Source: Bordetella parapertussis | GTDB lineage: Bacteria; Pseudomonadota; Gammaproteobacteria; Burkholderiales; Burkholderiaceae_C | Assembly: GCA_945888535.1 (NCBI GenBank) | Contig: CAMDAN010000008.1 | Span: 1 to 44,527 of the forward strand | DNA length: 44,527 bases | Direction: 5' to 3' | Shown: positions 23,372 to 31,570 of the stretch, piece after piece | Layout of the letters: each line of letters starts with the position of its first letter | Position numbering within the stretch: position 1 is the first letter of the stretch | Notes under the pieces: model-generated | Database searches by the model: none | Told to the model about the DNA's origin: nothing | The model's input: the letters and a program-made list of their open reading frames with translations, nothing else | Translations under genes and position numbers: made by a program

Positions 23372-24718
23372 TTAAGACTGGCAGTCCGCAGGGGTGCGGG
23401 GAGTCAGTTTCTTATCGGCTGCGTACTTAGAAGCGGTTGCTTTGACGAGCGGCTTGAGAATTTGCTCGTCGGCTTGCAACCAGTCAGAGCTGAAATTCCA
23501 TTTTTTGCCATCCCATGTATGCACACGCGCCCAGTTGGAGCCCATGTGGTCCACACACGACGTGCTGACCGGGCGCATCACACCAGCAAAGCCCGCTGCG
23601 TCAAGTTTTTTCTGGTCCAGGGTCAAGTTTTCATAACCCCAACGCGCTTGTTCAGCCGTCATCCACTTGCCTTTGCCAAATCGCACTTGGGCTTGCCGAA
23701 CACCTTCTACCGCCAACATCGCACTCATTGCACCACGCATATAAAGCACCTGGCCCACCTCTTCTTTAGGTCCCGTGCCTTGGCCTTTTGCATGCACCAT
23801 GGCAAGAATGTCTTTCACGACTTTGGAGTTAGGCTCTGCACCGTGTTGCATCGTGACGGCGTTGTAGCCTTTGGCACCCTCGCCTACGTCTTTGACATCA
23901 GGCTCCGCACCCGACCACCAAACGCCATACATTTTTTCACGGGGATAGCCGGTGGCTTGTGCTTCCTTCAGGGCGGTGGAATTCATCACACCCCAGCCCC
24001 ACAGCAACACGTAATCTGGCTTGGATTGACGCACCTGTAGCCACGTGGATTTTTGATCCACGCCGGGTGCAGTCACAGGAAGCAATTGGAGGTTAAAACC
24101 GTGCATCGCGGAACGCTCTTGCAACAAAGGAATCGGCTCTTTTCCGTAGGGCGAGTCGTGGTAGACCAGCGCCACTTTTTTACCTTTGAGCTTGTCTAAG
24201 CCGCCTTCTTTAGCGCCCAGTGTTTGGACCAGAACGTCCGCTGCCAACCAATACGTGCCTGCCAATGGGAAGTTCCATTTAAAGACAGTTCCGTCTTGGC
24301 TTTCGCTGCGGCCGTAGCCTGCGGTGATCAATGGGATCTTGTCGCCTGGTGCTTTTTCAGTCAAAGCGAACGTGATGCCGGTTGACAAGGGCTGGAACAC
24401 CGTCGCGCCGCCGTGTTTGCCTTTGAGGCGCTCATAGCACTCTACGCCACGGGCCGTGTCATAGCCGGTTTCACATTCTTCATAAATGATCTTGACGCCG
24501 TTGATACCGCCTTTGGCGTTGATCAACTTCAGGTAATCGGAGTAGCCGTTGGCCCATGGCACGCCGTTGGGCGCATACGGCCCGGTTCGGTAGGGTAATC
24601 CTGGAAAGAACTGCTCTTTTGCTGCTGCAGCTTTTGCCGGAGCCGCTTTGGTCTGGGCAAAAGCCAGAGTTCCGATAGCGCACACAAGGATGGTCGCCAC
24701 TGCTGTTTTAATTTTCAT
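23372..24718 (-). CDS. ABC importer substrate-binding protein (LivK-like), second system
   Basis: A 448-residue periplasmic protein with signal peptide MKIKTAVATILVCAIGTLAFA (cleavage near residue 21) and a type I periplasmic-binding fold. It differs from ordinary LivK by length (about 370 usual) and by an N-terminal segment FFPGLPYRTGPYAPNGVPWANGYSDYLKLIN before INAKGGINGVKI. Paired cysteines (CETGYDTARGVEC and a C-terminal SCVDHMG...DCQS) may form disulfides. Such long LivK proteins accompany acyl-CoA ligase-linked liv operons. The ligand is probably a carboxylic or aromatic acid, from the two ligases in the operon. That is inference. Confidence 0.9.
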   Translation of the reverse strand: MKIKTAVATILVCAIGTLAFAQTKAAPAKAAAAKEQFFPGLPYRTGPYAPNGVPWANGYSDYLKLINAKGGINGVKIIYEECETGYDTARGVECYERLKGKHGGATVFQPLSTGITFALTEKAPGDKIPLITAGYGRSESQDGTVFKWNFPLAGTYWLAADVLVQTLGAKEGGLDKLKGKKVALVYHDSPYGKEPIPLLQERSAMHGFNLQLLPVTAPGVDQKSTWLQVRQSKPDYVLLWGWGVMNSTALKEAQATGYPREKMYGVWWSGAEPDVKDVGEGAKGYNAVTMQHGAEPNSKVVKDILAMVHAKGQGTGPKEEVGQVLYMRGAMSAMLAVEGVRQAQVRFGKGKWMTAEQARWGYENLTLDQKKLDAAGFAGVMRPVSTSCVDHMGSNWARVHTWDGKKWNFSSDWLQADEQILKPLVKATASKYAADKKLTPRTPADCQS

Positions 24719-24767
24719 ACTAGTCTCCTACGGGTTTGCACTTGCGTGCGTTGGTTAACGAAAAAAA

Positions 24768-25844
24768 TCAATGCGGGAAAGGCCACAGACGCATCTTCTG
24801 CTTACCGATCGACCATAACTTGGCCAAGCCATGGGGTTCAACAATCAAAAACCAAACAATGAGAGCGCCAAAGATGATCAGCTCTGCATGAGAGATGCCT
24901 GACGTTGAAATTTCCACTCCAAAAAGCGACCCAAGCAAAGGTAAAAACTGGTTCAAAGCAATTGGTAGCAGCACAATAAAGGCGGCGCCAAAGAAACTCC
25001 CCATGATGGAGCCCATGCCGCCAATAATGACCATGAACAAGAGCCTGAAAGACATTTCAACGGAGAAGGCTGCGGGCTCCCAAGCGCCTAGATAGACGAA
25101 TCCCCACAAGGCACCAGCCACTCCAATGACAAAAGAGCTGACGGCAAATGCGGTCAGTTTTGCGTACATCGGGCGAATCCCAATGACTGCGGCGGCCACA
25201 TCCATATCGCGAATAGCCATCCACTCGCGCCCAATCGCACTGCGAACCAAATTTTTAGCCAACACACCCAACACCACCAATATGGACAAGCACAACAGGT
25301 ATTTAGAAACCGGGGTGTCAAAAGAGAAGTTGAGAATCTTTAAATCAGAAACCGAGACTGAGCCAGAGGGGGAGTCATTGGTGAACCACTTGATGCGCAG
25401 AAACATCCAGTCACTGAAAAACTGAGCGGCCAATGTCGCCACTGCCAAGTACAAGCCTTTGACACGCAAGCTGGGCAAACCAAACAAAATCCCAAAGGCG
25501 GCCGCACAGACCCCCCCTAGCACCAACGACAAAAGCAAAGGCAACTCTGGCAAGCGAACGAAAAAGTTGAAAGCAGCGTATGCGCCAACGGCCATAAACG
25601 CACCTGAGCCCAACGAGATTTGTCCGCAGTAGCCCACCAAAATATTGACACCCAACGCGGCCAACGCCATGATTAAGAATGGGATAAAAATAGCGCGGAA
25701 CATGTAGTCCGTACCAATCATCGGCACCACAAAAAATGCGGCGGCGATGATCAATCTAACCGCCCAACGGTCTTGCGCGATGGGGAATATTTGTTGGTCA
25801 GCCCGGTAGCTGGTTTTGAATTGGCCGTTTTCTCTGTAAAACAT
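24768..25844 (-). CDS. Branched-chain amino-acid-type ABC permease (LivM-like), second system
   Basis: A 358-residue permease. After a charged N-terminus (FYRENGQFKTSYRADQQIFP) come about ten membrane segments. The LivM core GYCGQISLGSGAFMAVGAYAAF, RVKGLYLAVATLAAQFF and the coupling loop GREWMAIRDMDVAAAVIGIRPMYAKL are intact. The extended charged N-terminus differs from the first system's LivM and is shared by the ligase-associated subgroup. It starts 18 bases after the LivH-like gene and precedes livK by 49 bases. Confidence 0.92.
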   Translation of the reverse strand: MFYRENGQFKTSYRADQQIFPIAQDRWAVRLIIAAAFFVVPMIGTDYMFRAIFIPFLIMALAALGVNILVGYCGQISLGSGAFMAVGAYAAFNFFVRLPELPLLLSLVLGGVCAAAFGILFGLPSLRVKGLYLAVATLAAQFFSDWMFLRIKWFTNDSPSGSVSVSDLKILNFSFDTPVSKYLLCLSILVVLGVLAKNLVRSAIGREWMAIRDMDVAAAVIGIRPMYAKLTAFAVSSFVIGVAGALWGFVYLGAWEPAAFSVEMSFRLLFMVIIGGMGSIMGSFFGAAFIVLLPIALNQFLPLLGSLFGVEISTSGISHAELIIFGALIVWFLIVEPHGLAKLWSIGKQKMRLWPFPH

Positions 25845-25862
25845 AGGTGCTCTCGAAAATGC

Positions 25863-26792
25863 TTAGACGCGGTCAATAATTTTTTCGCCGAACAGGCCCT
25901 GCGGCCTCACCAACAAAAACAATAAAGCTAAAACGTAGGCAAACCAGATTTCAATGCCTCCGCCCACATACGGTCCGAGAAATACCTCCGACAGTTTTTC
26001 ACCCACGCCAATAATCAGCCCGCCAATGATGGCGCCAGGAACCGAGGTCAGTCCGCCCAAAATCACCACAGGCAGGGCGCGCAATGCAACCGTCGTCAAT
26101 GAAAATTGCACGCCAAGTTTGCTACCCCAAATCATTCCTGCCACCAAAGCCACGACTCCGGCGACACACCAAACAATCACCCAAATACGGTTCAAAGGAA
26201 TTCCAATACTTTGCGCAGCTTGGTGGTCATCGGCCACCGCACGCAAAGCGCGTCCGGTCGCCGTCTTTTGAAAAAAGAGGCTGAGCAGGGTAACCAACAC
26301 GGCGGCAATCAATGCGGCGTAGAGGTCTTCTTTGTTAATCAAAATTCCGCCTTCAAACATTTGCTCAAATGCCATCACGGGTTCTTTGGGCATGCCAATG
26401 TCAATTTTGTAGATGTCGCTTCCAAAGATGGTTTGACCTAAGCCATCCAAAAAGTAGCTAATCCCTAAGGTGGCCATGAGCAAGGTCGTCCCCTCTTGGT
26501 TCACAAGGTGACGCAGTGCCAGGCGCTCAATCAACCACGCGACCACAAACATGATGCAAGCGGCTATAACAAACGCCAAGATATTCGCAAGCACGGGATT
26601 GTCGATCCCTGTCCACAAGGGAATCCACTCCGAGAATCGGGCCATCGCCAATGCGGCAAACAAGACCATTGCACCTTGTGCGAAGTTAAAGACGCCAGAG
26701 GCTTTGTAGATCAGAACGAAGCCCAAGGCGACCAGCGAATACAGCATGCCGGCCATCAAGCCGCCGAGCAATGTTTCAAGAAAAAATGCCAT
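25863..26792 (-). CDS. Branched-chain amino-acid-type ABC permease (LivH-like), second system
   Basis: A 309-residue permease with eight or nine membrane segments and the LivH core LVALGFVLIYKASGVFNFAQGAMVLFAALAMAR near the start; the coupling loop ATGRALRAVADDHQAAQSIGIPLNRIW is canonical. The end LLVRPQGLFGEKIIDRV is a LivH hallmark. It forms the channel with the adjacent LivM. It follows livG by 11 bases in the operon. Confidence 0.92.
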   Translation of the reverse strand: MAFFLETLLGGLMAGMLYSLVALGFVLIYKASGVFNFAQGAMVLFAALAMARFSEWIPLWTGIDNPVLANILAFVIAACIMFVVAWLIERLALRHLVNQEGTTLLMATLGISYFLDGLGQTIFGSDIYKIDIGMPKEPVMAFEQMFEGGILINKEDLYAALIAAVLVTLLSLFFQKTATGRALRAVADDHQAAQSIGIPLNRIWVIVWCVAGVVALVAGMIWGSKLGVQFSLTTVALRALPVVILGGLTSVPGAIIGGLIIGVGEKLSEVFLGPYVGGGIEIWFAYVLALLFLLVRPQGLFGEKIIDRV

Positions 26793-26803
26793 GTCGTTTG
26801 TCC

Positions 26804-27586
26804 TTAATGTGAGGTGCCAAGGTAAGCACTGATCACTTCTTCGTTGTTGCGGACCTCATTGGGTGTGCCATCACCAATTTTTTTGCCATAGTCAAGCACC
26901 ACCACGCGATCTGAGATATCCATGACCACGCCCATGTCATGCTCAATCAGAACGATGGTGGTTCCGTATTCTTCGTTCACATCAAGAACAAAGCGACACA
27001 TGTCCTGCTTTTCTTCAACGTTCATTCCTGCCATCGGCTCGTCAAGCAGCAGCACTTGGGGTTCCATCGCCAAAGCACGACCCAAGTCCACCCGTTTTTG
27101 CAAACCGTAGGGCAACTGCCCCACCGGGGTTTTACGATAAGCCTGAATTTCAAGAAAGTCGATGATGTTTTCTACGAACTCGCGGTGCTGCTCTTCTTCG
27201 CGTTGGGCAGGTCCAATTCGCAAGGCCTGCAAAAGCAAATTGCTTTTGATGCGCAGATTGCGACCCGTCATGATGTTGTCAATCACGCTCATGCCTTTGA
27301 ACAAGGCCAAGTTTTGAAACGTTCGCCCAATGCCCATGACGGCCACCTGGTGGCTGTCCATGTGGTCAAAAGTTTGTCCTTTGAAACTAATGGTCCCCTG
27401 CTGCGGGGTATAAACCCCATTGATACAGTTGAGCATGGAGCTTTTACCCGCACCGTTGGGCCCTATGATGGCGCGCACCTCATGTTCGCGCACATTGAAT
27501 GAAATGTCCGTCAAAGCCTTGACGCCACCAAAACTCAAAGAAATGTTGTTGACATCCAAAATGATGTCGCCAATTTTTTTACTCAT
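26804..27586 (-). CDS. ABC transporter ATP-binding protein (LivG-like), second system
   Basis: A 260-residue ATPase with Walker A GPNGAGKSSMLN, signature LPYGLQKRVDLGRALA, Walker B VLLLDEPMAGM and H-loop IEHDMGVVMDISDRVVVLDYGKKI. All nucleotide-binding motifs are intact. Its ATG overlaps the stop of the upstream acyl-CoA synthetase gene by 4 bases (27583-27586), so ligase and transporter ATPase are translationally coupled. It is the nucleotide-binding partner of the LivF-like subunit encoded five genes on. Confidence 0.93.
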   Translation of the reverse strand: MSKKIGDIILDVNNISLSFGGVKALTDISFNVREHEVRAIIGPNGAGKSSMLNCINGVYTPQQGTISFKGQTFDHMDSHQVAVMGIGRTFQNLALFKGMSVIDNIMTGRNLRIKSNLLLQALRIGPAQREEEQHREFVENIIDFLEIQAYRKTPVGQLPYGLQKRVDLGRALAMEPQVLLLDEPMAGMNVEEKQDMCRFVLDVNEEYGTTIVLIEHDMGVVMDISDRVVVLDYGKKIGDGTPNEVRNNEEVISAYLGTSH

Positions 27587-29529
27587 GCTGCCGCCTTTAC
27601 GGGTGCGAAAGTTTTGGAGTCGTCTATCTTCAAGGTGGCGCTGACGCTGCCGCTGCGGCCATCTTCAAACTTGACCACGGTTTCAATGAATTGGGAGGTG
27701 CGGCCTTCATACAAGGCATCCACCAGCGCTTGGTATTTTTCAGCAATAAAGCCGCGTCTGACTTTGTTGGTTCGGGTGAGCTCCCCATCATCGGCATCCA
27801 ACTCTTTGTGCAGAACCAAGAATCGACTGACTTGCGACCCACCGAGTAAGGCGTCCGCACTCAAATCCGCGTTGACCTTTTCAACACACGCCTTGATGAG
27901 TTGGTAGACCTCTGGTTTTTGGGCCAGGTCGGTGTAGCCCGCATACGGAAGATTGCGCCGCTCGGCCCAGTTTCCGACAGCATCAAAGTCAATATTGATC
28001 ATGACGCACACTTTTTCTCGGCCATCGCCATAGGCAACGACTTCCTTGATGTGTTGGAAAAATTTGAGTTTGTTTTCCACATATTTAGGCGCGAAAAGGG
28101 AACCATCAAATGCACCCCCTTTGATGCGCCCTACATCTTTTACGCGGTCAATGATCTTCAGGTGACCATGGGCATCGATAAATCCTGCATCGCTGGTGTG
28201 GTACCAACCATCGTTGGTTAAGACTTCGCTTGTGGCCCCCGGATTTTTGAAATACTCCCTCAGTAATCCGGGCGACTTGACTAAGATTTCACCGTTATCA
28301 GCCACCTTAATCTCCACGCCAGCGCATGGCACGCCAACCGTGTCAGCGCGGGCTTCATGGTCGGGTTGCAAACAAACAAAAACCGCCGTCTCTGTCGAGC
28401 CGTACAACTGCTTTAAGTTAATACCAATCGAGCGGTAAAAGCTAAACAAGTCCGGTCCAATCGCCTCGCCCGCGGTGTAGGCGACGCGCACACGGCTCAT
28501 CCCCAAGTTATTTCGCAAGGGACCGTAGACCAAGAAGTTACCCAAGGCGTAAAGCAAACCATCTAAAAACCCCAGCGACTGGCCTGACATCTTGCTAGGC
28601 CCGACACGCTGCGCAACGGACATGAAAAACTTAAACATCCAGCGCTTGAGCGCACTGGCGTCTTCCATACGAATCATCACGCTGGTGAGTAAACCTTCAA
28701 ACACCCGTGGAGGTGCGAAATAGTAGCTCGGGCCGATTTCTTTCAAATCGATGGTGACTGTCGCCGCAGATTCTGGGCAGTTCACCACATAACCGCAGGC
28801 CAACCACTGCGCGTAGCTAAAAATATTTTGCCCAATCCATGCCACGGGCATGTATGCCAATACTTCTTCTTGGTTGGTCAAATGGTCAAACTCCGCGCCT
28901 GCGCGAGCGCGGTTGAGCAAGGAATCATGGGTGTGAACAACCCCTTTGGGATTGCCGGTGGTGCCTGAGGTAAAAAACATGGCACCCACATCGCTTGGCT
29001 TAACGCCCTTCACAGATTCTTTGAAGAAATCAGGATGGGCGGACGCGAAAACTTTGCCAGCCGCCAGTAATTCATCCAGAGCAGCCAAACCTGGTTCGTC
29101 ATAACTGCGCAGGCCGCGTGGGTCATCAAAATAAATATGGGTCAAAAGCGAACACTGCGGTTGAATTTCCAACAGTTTGTCTACTTGCTCTTGGTCTTCT
29201 GCAAAAGCAAAACGCACTTCAGCGTTATTGAGCGGAAAAACGCATTCGGCAGCGGCAGCGTCTTGGTACAAAGGCACAGGGATGGCACCCAGCGACTGCG
29301 CCGCCAGCATCGTGGCGTACAAGCGCGGGCGGTTGGCCCCCACCACCACCATGTGGTCTCCGCGTTGAAGCCCTGCTTGGTGTAAACCGCAAGCGAGGTG
29401 CTCCACCATGACAGCCAAGTCACTCCACGTAAGCGACTGCCAAATTCCATATTCCTTTTCACGCATGGCTGTCGCTTGTGGGCGTTCACTCGCGTGTTGC
29501 AATAAAAGTTGCGGAAAAGTCGTTTGCAT
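27583..29529 (-). CDS. Long-chain acyl-CoA synthetase-like AMP-binding enzyme
   Basis: A 648-residue adenylate-forming enzyme of the FAA1/FadD15 type. The phosphate-binding loop is FFTSGTTGNPKGVVHTH (about residues 185-201), followed by the A5 motif YGSTETAVFV, the A7 motif WYHTSDAGFID, and the hinge/A8 motif RVKDVGRIKGGAF. The C-terminal part has LFAPKYVENKLKF, typical of this COG1022-like family. It activates a carboxylic acid to an acyl-CoA with ATP. It is the first gene of an operon encoding a full liv-type importer and a second ligase, implying uptake followed by immediate CoA trapping. The substrate could be a medium- or long-chain, isoprenoid or aromatic acid; sequence does not decide. 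A Crp/Fnr gene is divergent. Confidence 0.9.
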   Translation of the reverse strand: MQTTFPQLLLQHASERPQATAMREKEYGIWQSLTWSDLAVMVEHLACGLHQAGLQRGDHMVVVGANRPRLYATMLAAQSLGAIPVPLYQDAAAAECVFPLNNAEVRFAFAEDQEQVDKLLEIQPQCSLLTHIYFDDPRGLRSYDEPGLAALDELLAAGKVFASAHPDFFKESVKGVKPSDVGAMFFTSGTTGNPKGVVHTHDSLLNRARAGAEFDHLTNQEEVLAYMPVAWIGQNIFSYAQWLACGYVVNCPESAATVTIDLKEIGPSYYFAPPRVFEGLLTSVMIRMEDASALKRWMFKFFMSVAQRVGPSKMSGQSLGFLDGLLYALGNFLVYGPLRNNLGMSRVRVAYTAGEAIGPDLFSFYRSIGINLKQLYGSTETAVFVCLQPDHEARADTVGVPCAGVEIKVADNGEILVKSPGLLREYFKNPGATSEVLTNDGWYHTSDAGFIDAHGHLKIIDRVKDVGRIKGGAFDGSLFAPKYVENKLKFFQHIKEVVAYGDGREKVCVMINIDFDAVGNWAERRNLPYAGYTDLAQKPEVYQLIKACVEKVNADLSADALLGGSQVSRFLVLHKELDADDGELTRTNKVRRGFIAEKYQALVDALYEGRTSQFIETVVKFEDGRSGSVSATLKIDDSKTFAPVKAAA

Positions 29530-29616
29530 CCCAAATCCTTGTGACCTGAATCAACCCAGGTAAAAACCAAAAAGGTGCGCCTAGGCGTTGAATATGGGGC
29601 GATATTAAGACTGCAT

Positions 29617-29647
29617 TTGACGTTAAGTTGTCATTCCAACGACAATT
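29617..29647. promoter_or_regulatory. Inverted repeats in the acyl-CoA synthetase / Crp-Fnr divergent region
   Basis: TTGTC (29628-29632) and GACAA (29641-29645) are perfect inverted arms around 8 bases, extending to AGTTGTC/GACAATT with one mismatch. An overlapping TGAC...GTCA pair lies at 29618-29633. The 18-base centre-to-end layout does not match the usual 14- or 16-base FNR/CRP site, so the binding factor is uncertain. The site is about 82-99 bases from each start codon and may serve autoregulation and the ligase operon. Confidence 0.4.
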
Positions 29648-29726
29648 GAGGCCACAATCCGCTAGGTGTTTTCCCTTCGCTTTCTGCTAACTGACGGGAT
29701 CAACCCTGAAACGACCCGTAACTGAC

Positions 29727-30440
29727 ATGACCACTGAAACCACCCTTTACCAACGCCGTCGGCCTTTGACTCAAGTGGAACTGAGCGCCATTCCCTGGAT
29801 TCGCTTGCTCAGTGCAGAAGAACTAGACCGTGCGGTTGCAGATTTAAAGGTAGCCGACGCCAGCCCCGGCGATATGGTGTGCCGCACCGGGCGACCCGCC
29901 ACCTATTGGTTTGGGGTGATTGATGGTTTGCTCAAAATGAGTACTGACAATGCGCAGGGGCAAACGATGACCTACACCGGCGTACCGCCGGGCGGCTGGT
30001 TTGGCGAGGGGACGGCGCTTAAGCGGGAGAACTACCGCTACAACATCCAGGCCTTGCGCAAAAGCCGTGTCGCTGGTTTGCACATCGACACGTTTCACTG
30101 GCTGTTAGACCACTCGATTGGGTTTAACCGCTTTGTGATGAACCAGATCAACGAGCGGCTTGGCCAATTTATTGCCGCCCGTGAAATTGACCGAATGAAC
30201 AACCCCGACGTACGCGTCGCACGCAGTTTGGCGGCATTGTTTAACCCGGTCTTGTACCCCGGGGTAGGCGAGGTCTTGCGCATCACCCAGCAAGAGCTGG
30301 CCTACTTGGTAGGATTGTCTCGCCAACGGGTCAATGAAGCCCTGACCACATTGGCCGAACAAGGCTCGATTCGGGTTGAATACGGAGGGCTTCGGGTGTT
30401 GGACATTTCAGCGCTGCGCTCGCAAGTGGTTCTGCGCTAA
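29727..30440 (+). CDS. Crp/Fnr family transcriptional regulator
   Basis: A 237-residue regulator with a cyclic-nucleotide-binding-like beta-roll (about residues 30-145) with GGWFGEGTALK, and a winged helix (about 170-230) whose recognition motif is ITQQELAYLVGLSRQRVNEALTTLAEQG. It lacks the N-terminal cysteine cluster of FNR, so it is not an Fe-S oxygen sensor. The effector pocket has no clear cAMP set of residues, so it may bind something else, such as an acyl-CoA or an aromatic acid. It is divergent from the acyl-CoA synthetase-liv operon and is the prime candidate for its control. It is followed 43 bases later by a pseudouridine synthase, likely an independent gene. Confidence 0.9.
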   Translation: MTTETTLYQRRRPLTQVELSAIPWIRLLSAEELDRAVADLKVADASPGDMVCRTGRPATYWFGVIDGLLKMSTDNAQGQTMTYTGVPPGGWFGEGTALKRENYRYNIQALRKSRVAGLHIDTFHWLLDHSIGFNRFVMNQINERLGQFIAAREIDRMNNPDVRVARSLAALFNPVLYPGVGEVLRITQQELAYLVGLSRQRVNEALTTLAEQGSIRVEYGGLRVLDISALRSQVVLR

Positions 30441-30483
30441 AGCCCGTAAAATAAGGCTTGCAAGCCTATTAACTCTGTAGCCC

Positions 30484-31470
30484 ATGATTGACTCCAAAAA
30501 AACCGAAGCGCCCGCTACAGTTCCAACCCCCTTCCGACGGGCTGCTCCCCCAACGCAACGCGCCCCCATTCCTCAAGGACAAACCAACACCGCAGCCCTT
30601 GGGGCCAACGGAACGCTGCGCTTGAATAAACGCATGGCTGAGTTGGGGCTGGCCTCACGGCGGGAAGCTGATGACTGGATTGCCAAAGGCTGGGTCAAGG
30701 TCAATGGACGCGTGGCTGAAATGGGCATGCAAGTCGCGCCCGATGTCAAGATTGAGATTGACAAACTTGCCAAAGGCCAACAAGCCAATTTGGTGACCGT
30801 GTTGATCAACAAACCTTTAGGTTTAGTGAGTGGCCAAGCCGAAGACGGCCACGAGCCCGCCATCACCTTGGTGCAGCCCCACAACCGCTGGGCTGAAGAC
30901 AATGCGCGTTTTTTCTTTCATGGCAGCCAACTCAAAAGCCTAGTTCCAGCAGGTCGCTTAGACATTGATTCCACTGGTCTTTTGGTTCTTACCCAAGATG
31001 GCCGTGTCGCCCGCCAATTGATTGGCGAAGACGCGGTGATGGAAAAAGAATATTTGGTGCGTGTGATTTACACCGGCGTACTCAACACCGCCGCAGCCAC
31101 ATCCGCGGCGGCAACCTATCCCGGGCGGCCATTGCAAAGGCCTGCGGCCCCGACCCAACTCAGCCGCATTGACGACGATGACCCCATCAGCGCCGATGTG
31201 CAAGCGGTGTTCCCTGCTGAAAAACTCCAGCTCTTGCGCCATGGGCTGAGTTTGGATGGTCAAGCCTTAAAGCATGCCAAGGTTGAATGGCAAAATCCGG
31301 AGCAACTGCGCTTTGTGTTGCATGAAGGAAAGAAGCGCCAAATCCGCCGCATGTGTGAGCAAGTCGGACTGAAAGTTGTCGGCTTAAAGCGTGTGCGTAT
31401 TGGCAAAGTCATGCTGGGAAATTTACCCGTCGGCCAGTGGCGTTACCTCGCACCCCACGAGCGTTTTTAA
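30484..31470 (+). CDS. RluF-like 23S rRNA pseudouridine synthase (RsuA/RluB/E/F family)
   Basis: A 328-residue protein: a Pro/Ala-rich tail (1-42), an S4 RNA-binding domain (about 45-95, RLNKRMAELGLASRREADDWI) and the synthase domain. The catalytic aspartate is D160 in GRLDIDSTGLLVLT. The C-terminus, KKRQIRRMCEQVGLKVVGLKRVRIGKVMLGNLPVGQWRYL, is close to E. coli RluF, which modifies U2604 (and U2605 weakly). An insert of about 35 residues rich in Ala, Pro and Asp (about 200-236) splits the synthase domain and is not in E. coli RluF. It lies between the Crp/Fnr gene and the htpG operon and appears to be a single gene. Confidence 0.88.
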   Translation: MIDSKKTEAPATVPTPFRRAAPPTQRAPIPQGQTNTAALGANGTLRLNKRMAELGLASRREADDWIAKGWVKVNGRVAEMGMQVAPDVKIEIDKLAKGQQANLVTVLINKPLGLVSGQAEDGHEPAITLVQPHNRWAEDNARFFFHGSQLKSLVPAGRLDIDSTGLLVLTQDGRVARQLIGEDAVMEKEYLVRVIYTGVLNTAAATSAAATYPGRPLQRPAAPTQLSRIDDDDPISADVQAVFPAEKLQLLRHGLSLDGQALKHAKVEWQNPEQLRFVLHEGKKRQIRRMCEQVGLKVVGLKRVRIGKVMLGNLPVGQWRYLAPHERF

Positions 31471-31473
31471 CGC

Positions 31474-31501
31474 CTTGAAATTTCCACCTCTGCCTCCATG
31501 T
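31474..31501 (+). promoter_or_regulatory. Sigma-32 (heat-shock) promoter of htpG
   Basis: CTTGAAA (31474-31480) followed after 13 bases by CTCCATGT (31494-31501) matches the sigma-32 consensus CTTGAAA-N11-16-CCCCATNT at 14 of 15 defined positions except one base in the -10. It begins 4 bases after the rluF-like stop codon and would start transcription about 60 bases before htpG. HtpG is a known sigma-32 gene, supporting the call. Confidence 0.8.
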
Positions 31502-31570
31502 ATTTTGGGGCCAATGTTTTCCCACACACTGAGACAGCCTCGTTTTTTATTTTAGAAATCCTGATTTTTT

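Noticed and set aside
23270..24040. A long open frame (256 codons) on the plus strand opposite the second livK
   Set aside because: It is antisense to a well-supported gene with signal peptide and fold motifs, its translation has no recognisable domain, and it arises from codon bias.
30454..30467. AGGCTTGCAAGCCT palindrome between the Crp/Fnr and RluF-like genes
   Set aside because: Short 5-pair hairpin with no U-run, in a 43-base gap; may be chance and too weak to call a terminator or operator.
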